Origin: Thermococcus sp.
GTDB lineage: Archaea; Methanobacteriota_B; Thermococci; Thermococcales; Thermococcaceae
Direction of reading: 5' to 3'
Assembly (NCBI RefSeq): GCF_027066465.1
Contig: NZ_JAMONU010000016.1
Span: 1-18,054, forward strand
Length of the DNA: 18,054 bases
The notes under the pieces: model-generated
Seen by the model: only the letters and a program-made list of their open reading frames with translations
Database searches by the model: none
Told to the model about the DNA's origin: nothing
Shown: positions 7,396-14,503 of the stretch, in pieces
How the letters are laid out: the number at the start of each line of letters is the position of its first letter
Position numbering within the stretch: the first letter of the stretch is position 1
Program-made: the position numbers and the translations under genes

Positions 7396-7592
7396 GCTTT
7401 CACCTTGTCGAAATTTTGCTCAACGAACTAAAAACGCTTTCCTTTATGTCTTTAACGGAAGGAGTTGAATTCATGCGTGGATTCGGGGGATGTTGTTGTC
7501 GCATTCCTCCCAAAAGTTTTATATCTACAAACCCCACAATAAACTAATAGGCAGTAACAAAACCGGTGTAGTGACGTTCATGGGTGGTTGAC
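7396..7592. promoter_or_regulatory. Divergent promoter region, priL / KaiC-like gene
   Basis: A clear rightward TATA box TTTTATAT (7517-7524) predicts a transcript start near 7549 and a leader of about 44 bases ending in GGGTGGT, the ribosome binding site for ATG 7593. Leftward signals for priL are weaker (TTTTTAG near 7430 on that strand). A G-rich block GGGGGAT (about 7485-7491) faces TCCTCCC (about 7505-7511) across 13 bases and could form a short hairpin upstream of the TATA box. No gene is seen here. Confidence 0.5.
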
Positions 7593-8345
7593 ATGCTCAC
7601 GATGAGATACGATGTGAAAAGGGTCAAGAGCGGAATTCCTGGCTTCGACGAACTCATTGAAGGTGGCTTCCCAGAGGGAACGACTGTTCTTGTGACCGGC
7701 CCAACCGGAAGCGGAAAGACGACGTTCGGTGTTCAGTTCGTTTACAAAGGGGCCGAGCTGTACGGGGAACCGGGCGTTATAGTGACCCTTGAGGAGCGCG
7801 CCCAAGACTTGAGGAGGGAAATGAAGGCCTTCGGCTGGGACATTGAGAAGTACGAGAAGCAGGGAAAGATAGCGATAGTTGACGGTGTTAGCGCTGTTGT
7901 TGGGCTTCCGTCCGAGGAGCAGTACGTTCTCGAAGGGAACCTCAACGCAGAGGACTTCCTCAGGTATATCTATCGCGTTGTTAAGGCCATCAACGCAAGG
8001 AGGCTTGTCATAGACTCCATCCCGTCCATAGCCTTCAGGCTGAGAAAGGAAGACGAGATACGTGAGGTTCTCCTTCAGCTGAACACAATACTCCTCGAGA
8101 TGGGCGTTACCTCAATACTCACTACGGAGGCACCGGACCCGGCCCGCGGCAAGATAAGCCGGTACGGGGTTGAGGAGTATATATCAAGGGGTGTAGTGCT
8201 CTTGGACTTCATCGAGAGGGAGGTCGAGCTGAAGCGCTACCTCCTGATAAGGAAGATGCGCGAAACGAGGCACTCGATGAAGAAGTACCCCTTCGAGATT
8301 ACCGAGGAGGGCATAGTCGTCTATCCCAGCGGTGAGATTTATTAA
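7593..8345 (+). CDS. KaiC-like RecA-superfamily ATPase, single domain
   Basis: A 250-residue protein of the KaiC/RadA-like family. The Walker A motif GPTGSGKTT is at residues 36-44, the paired catalytic glutamates are in VTLEERAQDLRREM (E67, E68), and the Walker B strand is RRLVIDSIPS (D141). The C-terminal segment KRYLLIRKMRETRHSMKKYPFEI is typical of archaeal single-domain KaiC homologues. Family members hydrolyse ATP and often form rings. In Thermococcales their role is not settled (signalling or DNA-related proposals exist), and a clock function should not be assumed since there is no KaiA or KaiB here. ATG 7593 is chosen because GGTGGT lies four bases upstream; GTG 7584 falls inside that signal. 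It is read away from the primase operon and seems monocistronic. Confidence 0.92.
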   Translation: MLTMRYDVKRVKSGIPGFDELIEGGFPEGTTVLVTGPTGSGKTTFGVQFVYKGAELYGEPGVIVTLEERAQDLRREMKAFGWDIEKYEKQGKIAIVDGVSAVVGLPSEEQYVLEGNLNAEDFLRYIYRVVKAINARRLVIDSIPSIAFRLRKEDEIREVLLQLNTILLEMGVTSILTTEAPDPARGKISRYGVEEYISRGVVLLDFIEREVELKRYLLIRKMRETRHSMKKYPFEITEEGIVVYPSGEIY

Positions 8346-8386
8346 CCCCATAAATTTTTTAAACATCGCTTTCTTTACCATTATTG
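8346..8386 (+). promoter_or_regulatory. Promoter for the exported OB-like protein / TctA pair
   Basis: TAAATTTTTTAAAC (8351-8364) is a TATA-like element whose centre is about 26-30 bases before ATG 8387. No ribosome binding site precedes the ATG, so the transcript is probably leaderless. The T-run may also end the KaiC-like transcript. Confidence 0.5.
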
Positions 8387-9553
8387 ATGGTGTCAAAAAA
8401 CGTTTTAATAATGGTTTTGCTCTCATCACTGCTACTCGTTTCCCTTGCGCTTAGCCATTACTCCCCGGAAAAAGACTCCTTCACTGGCCTCTGCGTGTAC
8501 TCCTCCGGTTCCATTTCGGTTCTCTACAACGGCACAGTAACGGTTGCGCTCAAGAAGTCCCTTGAAGTCGGGAAAGTCTACACGGTCAAAGGCAGGCTCA
8601 GAAAAACCAACCGCGGTCTTTGGATGGACGCCTCAACAGTTGTTTCTGCAAACGCAACGTTCCCCCTCGAGAGTCTTGAAGGGGTCTACTGGTACTACTC
8701 CAACGGTCCGGTTCTGCTCACCCCCTCGAAAGTCCGCCTCGCCTATCCAATCAACGCCTTCAAGGGAAGCCTCGTGAGGCTTAAAGGCCTGACCTATGGC
8801 TCGAAGTTCTATCCCCTACGTGTTGAGGAGCTCGGCTATTTGAAGGAACCCAAAAACGGCATGCCCTACCCCCTCGAAGGCGTTGTCCTCTACGGCGGAA
8901 ACCCTGCAACGGTCTGGAACGGAAGCGAGGAGTTCCGGGTTTACCTTCCCCACGGCCTTTCCCTCAGACCGGGTCTTCGCATTAGAGTCCTCGGCATAGT
9001 GAGGCTTTACTCGAGGATTACGCTCTACGTGGATTCCGGCGGCGACGTTAATGTCCTTGGACCTGCGGAGGGGAAGCCCCTCAATCTGACCCAAATCGGG
9101 GATATAGCCACCGGCGAATGTCTCGTTATCAAAAGCACTACCCGCTACCTGAGGCTCGACTGCACAAGCTTGAGGCTCTACGGTTTCCATGCGAGAACCG
9201 GCGACACGGTTCGCTTCAAGGCTCTCAGAAGGAAGTCCAGTTTGCTCTGTCTGAACTGCTCCGTCGTAAAGCCCCGGAAGAAACTGCCAAACGGCATATG
9301 CTCCTTTAACGAAGGCTCCTTCGCGAGAATCTCGGGAAAAGTAACCTGGGTGAGGGTTTACAGGAACGGCTTTGGGGTAGCGAACGTAACCAACGGCACC
9401 TGCTCGGTTCTCCTCAAGCTCCCATTGAGGCTCGGTGTCTCTCTGGCTGAAAACGAGAGCGTAACAGCCTACGGCTTCTTCACGACTTACCGAGGAAAGC
9501 CGGCGTTTGAAGTTCAGTCAGGTGAGGACATTTGCTCCGGGAAGCACTGTTAG
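8387..9553 (+). CDS. Exported protein with about five tandem OB-like modules, unknown function
   Basis: About 388 residues. An N-terminal signal peptide or anchor (residues 5-23) is followed by roughly five similar beta-rich units of about 60-80 residues. Recurring strands include GKVYTVKGRLRKTNRGLWM, GSLVRLKGLTYGSKFYPL, GLRIRVLGIVRLYSRITLYV, GDTVRFKALRRKSSLL and ESVTAYGFFTTYRGKPAFEV. The pattern "R-V-x-G ... Y/G ... L-x-V" is what OB-fold (tRNA_anti-like) strands look like, though no strict domain can be proven by eye. It carries nine cysteines, high for this neighbourhood, and several N-glycosylation sequons, fitting an outside location with possible disulfides. Start ATG 8387 is preferred over TTG 8384. 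The last 22 bases overlap the start of the TctA gene, implying co-translation. Confidence 0.7.
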   Translation: MVSKNVLIMVLLSSLLLVSLALSHYSPEKDSFTGLCVYSSGSISVLYNGTVTVALKKSLEVGKVYTVKGRLRKTNRGLWMDASTVVSANATFPLESLEGVYWYYSNGPVLLTPSKVRLAYPINAFKGSLVRLKGLTYGSKFYPLRVEELGYLKEPKNGMPYPLEGVVLYGGNPATVWNGSEEFRVYLPHGLSLRPGLRIRVLGIVRLYSRITLYVDSGGDVNVLGPAEGKPLNLTQIGDIATGECLVIKSTTRYLRLDCTSLRLYGFHARTGDTVRFKALRRKSSLLCLNCSVVKPRKKLPNGICSFNEGSFARISGKVTWVRVYRNGFGVANVTNGTCSVLLKLPLRLGVSLAENESVTAYGFFTTYRGKPAFEVQSGEDICSGKHC

Positions 9554-10659
9554 GTCTCATGCTCGGCACTTTCACGGGAATAACCCCCGGAATCCACGTG
9601 AACACTTTAGCCTCCCTTCTCCGCGGTTTCGGCCTGAGTGCGGTCGTTCTCTTTGCGATGGGGTTAACTCACACGTTCCTCGATGTAGTCCCTTCAACCT
9701 TCCTCGGCGTTCCAGACGAAGGGACGGCCCTCGGCGTTCTGCCGGCTCACCGGCTCGTGCTCAGCGGTAGGGGCCTTGAAGTCGTCAGGATAGCGCTCAT
9801 CGCGAGCTTTCTGGCGGTTCTCTTCTTTCTTCCGCTGGTTCCCCTCTACCTTCTCCTCGCTCCCCTTTACCGGCCGGCCTTTGGGAAGCTCGTCGTCCTG
9901 CTCCTAACCCTTCTCCTCGTCTTCACAGAGAGGGGCGTGAAAAAGGTTTATGCGCTCTTCATAATTCTCCTCTCGGGGATTCTGGGCCTTTTTATTCTCT
10001 CGCTCCCGCTGAACGAGCCATTTTATGCCCTCTTCACCGGGCTCTTCGGCGTTCCCGTCATAGTCTCCTCTCTCTTGGCCGGAACCAAGAGGATAGAACC
10101 CGGCAGTCCGGAGCTTGAGATTGCTCCCAAAAGGTTCGTCATATTCTCTTTTATGGGGACGCTCTTCGGTATGCTTGCTTCCCTCCTCCCGGCCTTCACG
10201 GCGTCGCAGGCGGCCCTGCTCGGCTCGTTCATCTCCCGGGACGAGCGCTCGTTCCTGACAATCGTCTACTCCGTCAACACCGCCAACTTCCTCTTCGCTC
10301 TCCTCAACTTCCTCGAAACGGGAAGGGAAAGAAACGGAGTGGTGACGCTGATGGAGCCCCTGAGCGTCAAAGCCCTCCCGGCGTTCCTCCTCGTTGCGCT
10401 CTTTGTGGGCTTTGCCGTTCTTCTCTACGGCGAGCATCTTGCAAGGCTTCTGGCGAAAGCCCTTTTAAGGCTCCCTTACCGGTTCATTAACCTCACCGTT
10501 CTAACGTTTCTGATTCTTCTTGCTCTCCTCTTCGACGGTATTTCAGGTCTGCTCGCGCTGACCGCTTCCTCGATTGTTGGCTATCTGGCGGTTATCCTCG
10601 GGGTGAAGAGGACAAACTGCATGGGCTCCCTGATGCTCCCGGCTCTGCTAATAAGATGA
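9532..10659 (+). CDS. TctA-family (tripartite tricarboxylate transporter-like) membrane protein
   Basis: A 375-residue integral membrane protein with about nine or ten hydrophobic segments. The first helix carries GTFTGITPGIHVNTLASLL, the glycine/proline signature of TctA permeases, and FLDVVPSTFLGVPDEGTALGVLPAH is a second family-typical block. Bacterial TctA works with TctB and the binding protein TctC; archaeal members often occur alone and are shorter, as here, so the substrate is open. Start: TTG 9532 is preceded by GGTGAGG at four bases and gives the family N-terminus; ATG 9559 would cut into the first helix. It overlaps the exported OB-like gene by 22 bases, suggesting a functional pair. 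It ends four bases before a convergent gene. Confidence 0.85.
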   Translation: MLREALLGLMLGTFTGITPGIHVNTLASLLRGFGLSAVVLFAMGLTHTFLDVVPSTFLGVPDEGTALGVLPAHRLVLSGRGLEVVRIALIASFLAVLFFLPLVPLYLLLAPLYRPAFGKLVVLLLTLLLVFTERGVKKVYALFIILLSGILGLFILSLPLNEPFYALFTGLFGVPVIVSSLLAGTKRIEPGSPELEIAPKRFVIFSFMGTLFGMLASLLPAFTASQAALLGSFISRDERSFLTIVYSVNTANFLFALLNFLETGRERNGVVTLMEPLSVKALPAFLLVALFVGFAVLLYGEHLARLLAKALLRLPYRFINLTVLTFLILLALLFDGISGLLALTASSIVGYLAVILGVKRTNCMGSLMLPALLIR

Positions 10660-10663
10660 AATA

Positions 10664-10972
10664 TCAAGCGGATTTCTCCTTCATGATTTTTTGGAACTCA
10701 GAATAGTCAGTTACTATCTTTTTCCCGTCCAGCGTCTCAAAGTACACCTTCTTGACCTTAATCTTCTTGACGTCGGTGTACTTCATCTCAGGCGGGTCGT
10801 AGGAGCCCGGCTCTACAACTTCGTCCTCGACGACGTAGGTCTTCAGCTCGGGCTGGCCGATGTACTTCCAAACCTCATAGAAGACCTCGGGCTCGAGGTG
10901 GACTTCGCCGTCGAGCTCAATCCAGTCGGCGCCAATCTCTTCCAAGAACTCCTTTACGACGTCGAAGTGCAT
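10664..10972 (-). CDS. Small acidic conserved protein, DUF5748-like
   Basis: A 102-residue soluble acidic protein starting MHFDVVKEFLEEIGADWIEL. Residues 1-45 look alpha/beta (helix, strand, helix with EPEVFYEVWKYIGQPE). The rest holds strands TYVVEDEVVEPG and KIKVKKVYFETLDGKKIVTDY and a final short helix. From memory it resembles a Thermococcales singleton family (DUF5748) with a solved Pyrococcus furiosus structure and no known function; I could not check this. ATG 10972 is chosen because GGTGGT lies five bases upstream, so the GTG at 10981 is part of the signal. A leftward TATA (TATTTAA, about 11006-11012) stands upstream. It converges on the TctA gene with a 4-base gap. Confidence 0.8.
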   Translation of the reverse strand: MHFDVVKEFLEEIGADWIELDGEVHLEPEVFYEVWKYIGQPELKTYVVEDEVVEPGSYDPPEMKYTDVKKIKVKKVYFETLDGKKIVTDYSEFQKIMKEKSA

Positions 10973-11067
10973 AGAAACCACCGATTTAATGTATGGCTCC
11001 GGGGGTTAAATACCTATCGCCGGGCAGGATTTTTAAACCCCCTCCTCTAACCCCTCCGGTGGTGAGA
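10973..11067. promoter_or_regulatory. Divergent promoters, DUF5748-like gene and RlmI-like gene
   Basis: Leftward, GGTATTTAACC on the minus strand (about 11004-11014) serves the small gene. Rightward, GATTTTTAAACC (11029-11039) serves the methyltransferase gene and predicts a start near 11058, just before the GGTGGTGAGA ribosome binding site. Both are good archaeal TATA candidates only about 25 bases apart, so the two promoters may compete. Confidence 0.5.
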
Positions 11068-12258
11068 ATGGCGAGGGTAATCGTTGACGCCCAGGCGGCG
11101 AGGGCCATAGGGAAGGGCGCGATGATAGTCTTCAAGAAGGGTGTCGTGAGAACCGAGGGCGACTTCGAGCCCGGAGATATAGTCGAGGTCTACACGAGGG
11201 GAGGGAAGTTTCTCGGCAGGGGCTTCGTTAACCCCAACTCGAACATAATGGTCCGCCTGCTTATCAAGGACAGGGATACCCCGATAACGAAGGAGCTCTT
11301 CCGAGAGAGAATCAGGAAGGCCAACGAGTACAGGAAGAAGGTTCTCGGCTACGACAAGGCTTACAGAATGGTTTACGGCGAGGCAGATTATCTGCCAGGC
11401 CTGATAGTTGACCGCTTCAACGAGATAGCCTCGCTTCAGATTTCGAGCATCGGCATGGAGAAGTTTAAGCTCGATTTGGCCGAGGCCATAATGGAGGTCG
11501 AGCCTGAAATAGAGACCGTCTTCGAGAAGAACACTGGGCGCTCGAGGAGAAGGGAAGGTTTACCGGAGATAGAGCGCGTTCTCCTCGGCAAAGAGAAGTA
11601 CAGGACGGTAATAGAGGAGGGAAAGGCCAAGTTCATCGTCGACATGCGCGGTCAGAAGACGGGCTTCTTCCTCGACCAGCGCGAGAACAGAATCGCTTTG
11701 GAGAAGTACGTCAAACCGGGAATGAGGGTTCTCGACGTCTTCACGTACACCGGTGGCTTCGCGATACACGCGGCAGTTGCCGGGGCCGAGGAGGTGGTTG
11801 CCGTTGATAAATCCCCCCAGGCAATTGAAACCGCCAAGGAGAACGCCAGGCTCAACGGCGTTGAAGATAAAATGAAGTTCATCGTCGGCTCAGCCTTCCC
11901 AGTCATGGAGGAGATGCTCAGGAGGGGCGAGAAGTTTGACATAGTTATCCTCGACCCTCCAGCTTTCGTCCAGCACGAGAAGGACCTCCAGCGCGGGCTC
12001 AGGGCTTACTTCAACGTGAACTACGCCGGCTTGAAGCTCGTTAAGGAGGGTGGAATCCTCGTCACCTGCTCCTGCTCCCAGCACGTTGACATGCAGGCCT
12101 TCAAGGACATGGTCATCGCGGCTGGAGCAAAGGCCGGCAAGTTCCTCAGGATGCTCGAACCCTACAGAACCCAGGCCCCGGACCACCCGATACTCATGGC
12201 CTCGAAGGACACCGAATACCTTAAGTGCCTCTTCCTCTACGTTGAGGATATGCACTGA
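11068..12258 (+). CDS. PUA-domain RlmI-like SAM-dependent RNA methyltransferase
   Basis: A 396-residue cytoplasmic enzyme of the RlmI / PH1915 type, expected to make 5-methylcytosine in ribosomal RNA. Residues 1-75 form a PUA RNA-binding domain (VIVDAQAARAIGKGAMIVFK, then FEPGDIVEVY and GRGFVNPNSNI). Residues about 80-190 are the RlmI-type middle domain. The Rossmann methyltransferase domain has motif I VLDVFTYTGGF (221-231), an acidic SAM-binding VAVDKS and the active-site DPPAF (296-300). The TCSCS motif (C334, C336) supplies the nucleophilic cysteine of m5C enzymes. ATG 11068 follows GGTGGTGAGA; the upstream open frame from 10993 lies over promoter sequence and is not family-like. The exact target base in archaea is not shown by sequence. 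A candidate guide RNA lies directly after its stop codon. Confidence 0.93.
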   Translation: MARVIVDAQAARAIGKGAMIVFKKGVVRTEGDFEPGDIVEVYTRGGKFLGRGFVNPNSNIMVRLLIKDRDTPITKELFRERIRKANEYRKKVLGYDKAYRMVYGEADYLPGLIVDRFNEIASLQISSIGMEKFKLDLAEAIMEVEPEIETVFEKNTGRSRRREGLPEIERVLLGKEKYRTVIEEGKAKFIVDMRGQKTGFFLDQRENRIALEKYVKPGMRVLDVFTYTGGFAIHAAVAGAEEVVAVDKSPQAIETAKENARLNGVEDKMKFIVGSAFPVMEEMLRRGEKFDIVILDPPAFVQHEKDLQRGLRAYFNVNYAGLKLVKEGGILVTCSCSQHVDMQAFKDMVIAAGAKAGKFLRMLEPYRTQAPDHPILMASKDTEYLKCLFLYVEDMH

Positions 12259-12262
12259 AACT

Positions 12263-12329
12263 CGGGACGATGACGAGAAAGCACCTCCACTGAGGGCCAA
12301 GTGCTGAGACGCCCACGGCCCGAGTCCCG
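12263..12329 (+). ncRNA. Candidate box C/D guide sRNA
   Basis: A 67-base stretch five bases after the methyltransferase stop has the full order of a C/D RNA. It opens with terminal stem CGGGAC (12263-12268), then C box ATGACGA (12270-12276, consensus RTGATGA). A 13-base guide, D' box CTGA (12290-12293), a 7-base spacer and C' box GTGCTGA (12301-12307) follow. It closes with a 12-base guide, D box CCGA (12320-12323) and stem GTCCCG (12324-12329). Guide lengths are right for archaea. Box C and box D each carry T to C, at positions that face each other in the kink-turn; C' has A to C. Such RNAs direct 2'-O-methylation via L7Ae, Nop5 and fibrillarin. No promoter of its own is seen, so it would be cut from the mRNA. 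The box deviations keep confidence moderate. Confidence 0.45.
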
Positions 12330-12332
12330 TTA

Positions 12333-12366
12333 CGGTCGCTTTGCCGACCGAAATCCTTTTCTATTT
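12333..12366 (+). terminator. Hairpin and T-rich terminator after the methyltransferase / sRNA unit
   Basis: CGGTCG (12333-12338) pairs perfectly with CGACCG (12345-12350) around a 6-base loop and is followed by TCCTTTTCTATTT (12354-12366). Confidence 0.55.
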
Positions 12367-12416
12367 GGTCGTTTGAACGACTAAAATTGCGGAAGTTATG
12401 GCTGTTACAACGACCA
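12367..12416. repeat. Inverted repeat between convergent genes
   Basis: GTCGTT-TG-AACGAC (12368-12381) is a near-perfect palindrome, and ACGACC recurs at about 12409-12414, just before the leftward gene's end. The likely role is terminating transcription from either side, mainly for the leftward RlmF-like gene. No coding region is seen. Confidence 0.4.
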
Positions 12417-13160
12417 TTACAGTCTGAGTATCAAACTGTGCCTCCACCTCGTCCCGACCTTGAACTTCACGTCCCTCACCGAGTAGCCCAGCTTTTCTCC
12501 CCTCCCGACTATGGCCTTTATCAGCGGCTTTTTGTTGGGAAGAAAGAGGGCCACCCTTCCGCCGGGCCGCAGGTAGTCCCTCGCTTCCCCTATCAGCCTC
12601 ACCGAGAAGGCCTCGCCGTACTTTCCCCCGCCAACGCCTTCCCTCTCCGTTAAAACACCTTTTGTCGGCCTCTCGTAGTATGGCGGGGCCGAGAAGATGA
12701 CGTCGAAGCTCTCTCCTTCGGGAATTACCCCCCGGATTATCCTCCCGTCGCTCTTGATTAGCCTGACCTTTGCGCCGTTACGCTCGATGTTCCCCCTCGC
12801 GTACTCGAAGAACTCCTCATCGAGCTCCGTGGCCGTTACCTCGCAGTCGAAGAGCTTATCAGCTATGAGGGCCATCATCGCGGTGTGCCCGGTTCCAATC
12901 TCTAAAACCTTCTCCCCGCCCCTCAAAAACGTCTTCAGAAAGAGGTAGCGCGATATCGGGGGCGTCACGAGACCGTGCGGGTGGTATTCTATCTCAAGCC
13001 CGAAGAGGACCTTCGCTATTGCCCTATTGTAGAGTATCCTCGCCCTCCTGTTCGAAAGGTCGAGCCTTCCGCGCTCGTCGAGGTAGTCATTCAGCTCCGG
13101 AAAGAGCTTTACCGCTTCCCTCACCGGCAGTCCGAGCTTTCCGTCCTTCCAGAGGGGCAT
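12417..13160 (-). CDS. RlmF/METTL16-related SAM-dependent methyltransferase
   Basis: A 247-residue class I methyltransferase. Motif I is VLEIGTGHTAMM (85-96), an acidic SAM contact is TATELDEEF, and the catalytic motif is SAPPYY (157-162), equivalent to the NPPF/Y of enzymes that methylate N6 of adenine or similar amino groups. The segment before motif I (RAIAKVLFGLEIEYHPHGLVTPPISRY, about 46-72) matches the layout of RlmF and METTL16/METTL5 relatives, so an RNA m6A role is likely but the target is unknown. The first 40 residues are an extra helical lead. ATG 13160 has no ribosome binding site; TTTTAAG on this strand (13181-13187) lies about 25 bases upstream, suggesting a leaderless mRNA whose promoter overlaps the end of the serpin gene. 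Confidence 0.85.
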   Translation of the reverse strand: MPLWKDGKLGLPVREAVKLFPELNDYLDERGRLDLSNRRARILYNRAIAKVLFGLEIEYHPHGLVTPPISRYLFLKTFLRGGEKVLEIGTGHTAMMALIADKLFDCEVTATELDEEFFEYARGNIERNGAKVRLIKSDGRIIRGVIPEGESFDVIFSAPPYYERPTKGVLTEREGVGGGKYGEAFSVRLIGEARDYLRPGGRVALFLPNKKPLIKAIVGRGEKLGYSVRDVKFKVGTRWRHSLILRL

Positions 13161-13189
13161 GGAAAAAGTTGGGGAAGGGGCTTAAAAGC
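13161..13189 (-). promoter_or_regulatory. Promoter of the RlmF-like gene, next to the serpin stop codon
   Basis: On the minus strand GAGCTTTTAAGCCCC spans about 13177-13191. The TATA-like core is centred near 13184, which puts the transcript start at or within a few bases of ATG 13160. The element touches the serpin TGA (13190-13192). Confidence 0.45.
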
Positions 13190-14503
13190 TCACCCCTTCG
13201 GGTTCACGAGGCGCCCCATGAAGAGTATCAGCCCGCTGTCTCTGTCCACGATGAGGAACAGGAAGGGATGGTCTGCTTTGAAGACCTTGTACTCGGGGAG
13301 TTGCCCAGGGGCCGAGGCCGCGGTCAGCACAACCGCCGTTGCTGCGGCCGCCTCGGTGCCGTTCTCGGCGACGCTTATGAACGTCTTGTGCACCACGTCG
13401 CTTATTGCTATGGGCTCCTCCGATATTCCCGAGAAGTCCGCACCATCCGTGAAGGCCTGCTTCATGCCCATCTTCACAAGGACTTTGCCCAGGTGGTAGC
13501 TCCCTTCGAATTTGAACTTTGGTATGGTCACCTTGACCTCCTCAGGCTTAAGGGAGCTGAGAACGGCCTTCAGGAACCGCGGGCTGAGGTTCTCTTCTAT
13601 TTCCTTCAGGCCGTTTGCGTCCTTGGGAAGGATTATCACCATGCTGAAGTTGCTGAATCTTGAGCCCTCGTAGGGCATCTCCAGAACTTGGAACGAGCCG
13701 GTTTCGGCGTAGTTGAACCTGCCAACCTGGGTCATCATTGGGACGGTCACTTCCTTCCCCGTGGGGAGTGTGAACGTTCCGTTGTGCGTTCCGCTTGGAC
13801 TGAAGCGGAGCGTCCAGTTGGCCTTAAAGTAGACTGCGTTGGTTATTACCAGCCTCGTGTTGGGGGTTAGTCCGCTCACGAGGTTCTTTATCTTCCCGTT
13901 AGTCTTCTCCTCCACCCACTCGTTAATCGTTCTCTCGGCGCCCCCTGGGTTTCCCTTGAAATCGAGTTCCCGCACATCGCCCAGGTAGTACTTTCTTATG
14001 ACCCTAAGATAGTTCTCCTTTAGATGATAGCCCTCCTGAACCCAGAGGGCGTTGGCGATTGTGAGTTCCACTCCATAGGGTCTTTGGGCGTCAAGCAGGA
14101 GCGTTCTAAACGCCTCCCTGCGCATGGTTTCGTTCTTGGGGAGGTGGAGGACCCCTGTCATCTCCCAGGCGGTTTTGCCCCTGGCGCCCTCGTAAACCAT
14201 GCTCAGGGCCGTGAACACGCTGAAGGGGGATATGAGGACGTTCCCGCCGCTACCTGAGAGCTCCTTGTAAAGCCCGATGCCGAAGAGGTTGCTGGCGTTT
14301 ACCACCGCCTGAACACTATCGGTTCTCGTCGGGTCGAGGACGTCGTTTGCCGTTGAGTGAACTTGTTCCATGGATTCATGGGTGGTGTTTGTGATGGTCT
14401 GTGAGCTTGTCTGTCCTGTGGACGTCGGTGTCGTCTGGGTTCCCGCGATGCAGCCGGATGCAATAACAACAAAGACGAGCACAAGGACCAGAATCCTTCT
14501 CAT
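13190..14503 (-). CDS. Serpin (serine protease inhibitor) anchored as a lipoprotein
   Basis: A 437-residue suicide inhibitor of serine proteases, probably outside the cell. An N-terminal signal ends in a lipobox VIASGC (lipidated C18), followed by a Thr/Ser-rich linker to about residue 65. The serpin fold then shows NVLISPFSVFTALSMVYEGA, TRLVITNAVYFKANW, the hinge ENGTEAAAATAVVLT (about 380-394) and the end FLFLIVDRDSGLILFMGRLVNP. The small-residue hinge is that of inhibitory serpins. By alignment to alpha-1-antitrypsin, P1-P1' would be Ala396-Ser397, fitting subtilisin- or elastase-like targets. Thermococcus kodakarensis has a serpin acting on its subtilisins, so a homologous role is plausible. 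ATG 14503 follows GGTGGTGAGA. It has its own promoter, 86 bases after the M20 peptidase stop. Confidence 0.95.
   Translation of the reverse strand: MRRILVLVLVFVVIASGCIAGTQTTPTSTGQTSSQTITNTTHESMEQVHSTANDVLDPTRTDSVQAVVNASNLFGIGLYKELSGSGGNVLISPFSVFTALSMVYEGARGKTAWEMTGVLHLPKNETMRREAFRTLLLDAQRPYGVELTIANALWVQEGYHLKENYLRVIRKYYLGDVRELDFKGNPGGAERTINEWVEEKTNGKIKNLVSGLTPNTRLVITNAVYFKANWTLRFSPSGTHNGTFTLPTGKEVTVPMMTQVGRFNYAETGSFQVLEMPYEGSRFSNFSMVIILPKDANGLKEIEENLSPRFLKAVLSSLKPEEVKVTIPKFKFEGSYHLGKVLVKMGMKQAFTDGADFSGISEEPIAISDVVHKTFISVAENGTEAAAATAVVLTAASAPGQLPEYKVFKADHPFLFLIVDRDSGLILFMGRLVNPKG

Noticed and set aside
7580..7591. Three-codon open frame ATG-GGT-GGT-TGA before the KaiC-like start
   Set aside because: It is formed by the ribosome binding site GGGTGGT itself; too short to claim as a leader peptide.
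7593..8345. Circadian clock function for the KaiC-like protein
   Set aside because: Only one ATPase domain and no KaiA or KaiB genes nearby; the family is much broader than the clock protein.
9904..10437. 177-codon minus-strand open frame with a charged, Glu/Arg-rich product
   Set aside because: Complement of the hydrophobic TctA helices, which yields false charged proteins.
10993..11067. Earlier ATG for the RlmI-like protein adding 25 residues
   Set aside because: The extension covers the TATA box and ribosome binding site; the PUA domain begins at ATG 11068.
12261..12350. tRNA or H/ACA RNA as alternative for the structured region
   Set aside because: No acceptor stem, T-loop or anticodon arm, and no ACA box three bases from an end; box C/D order fits better.
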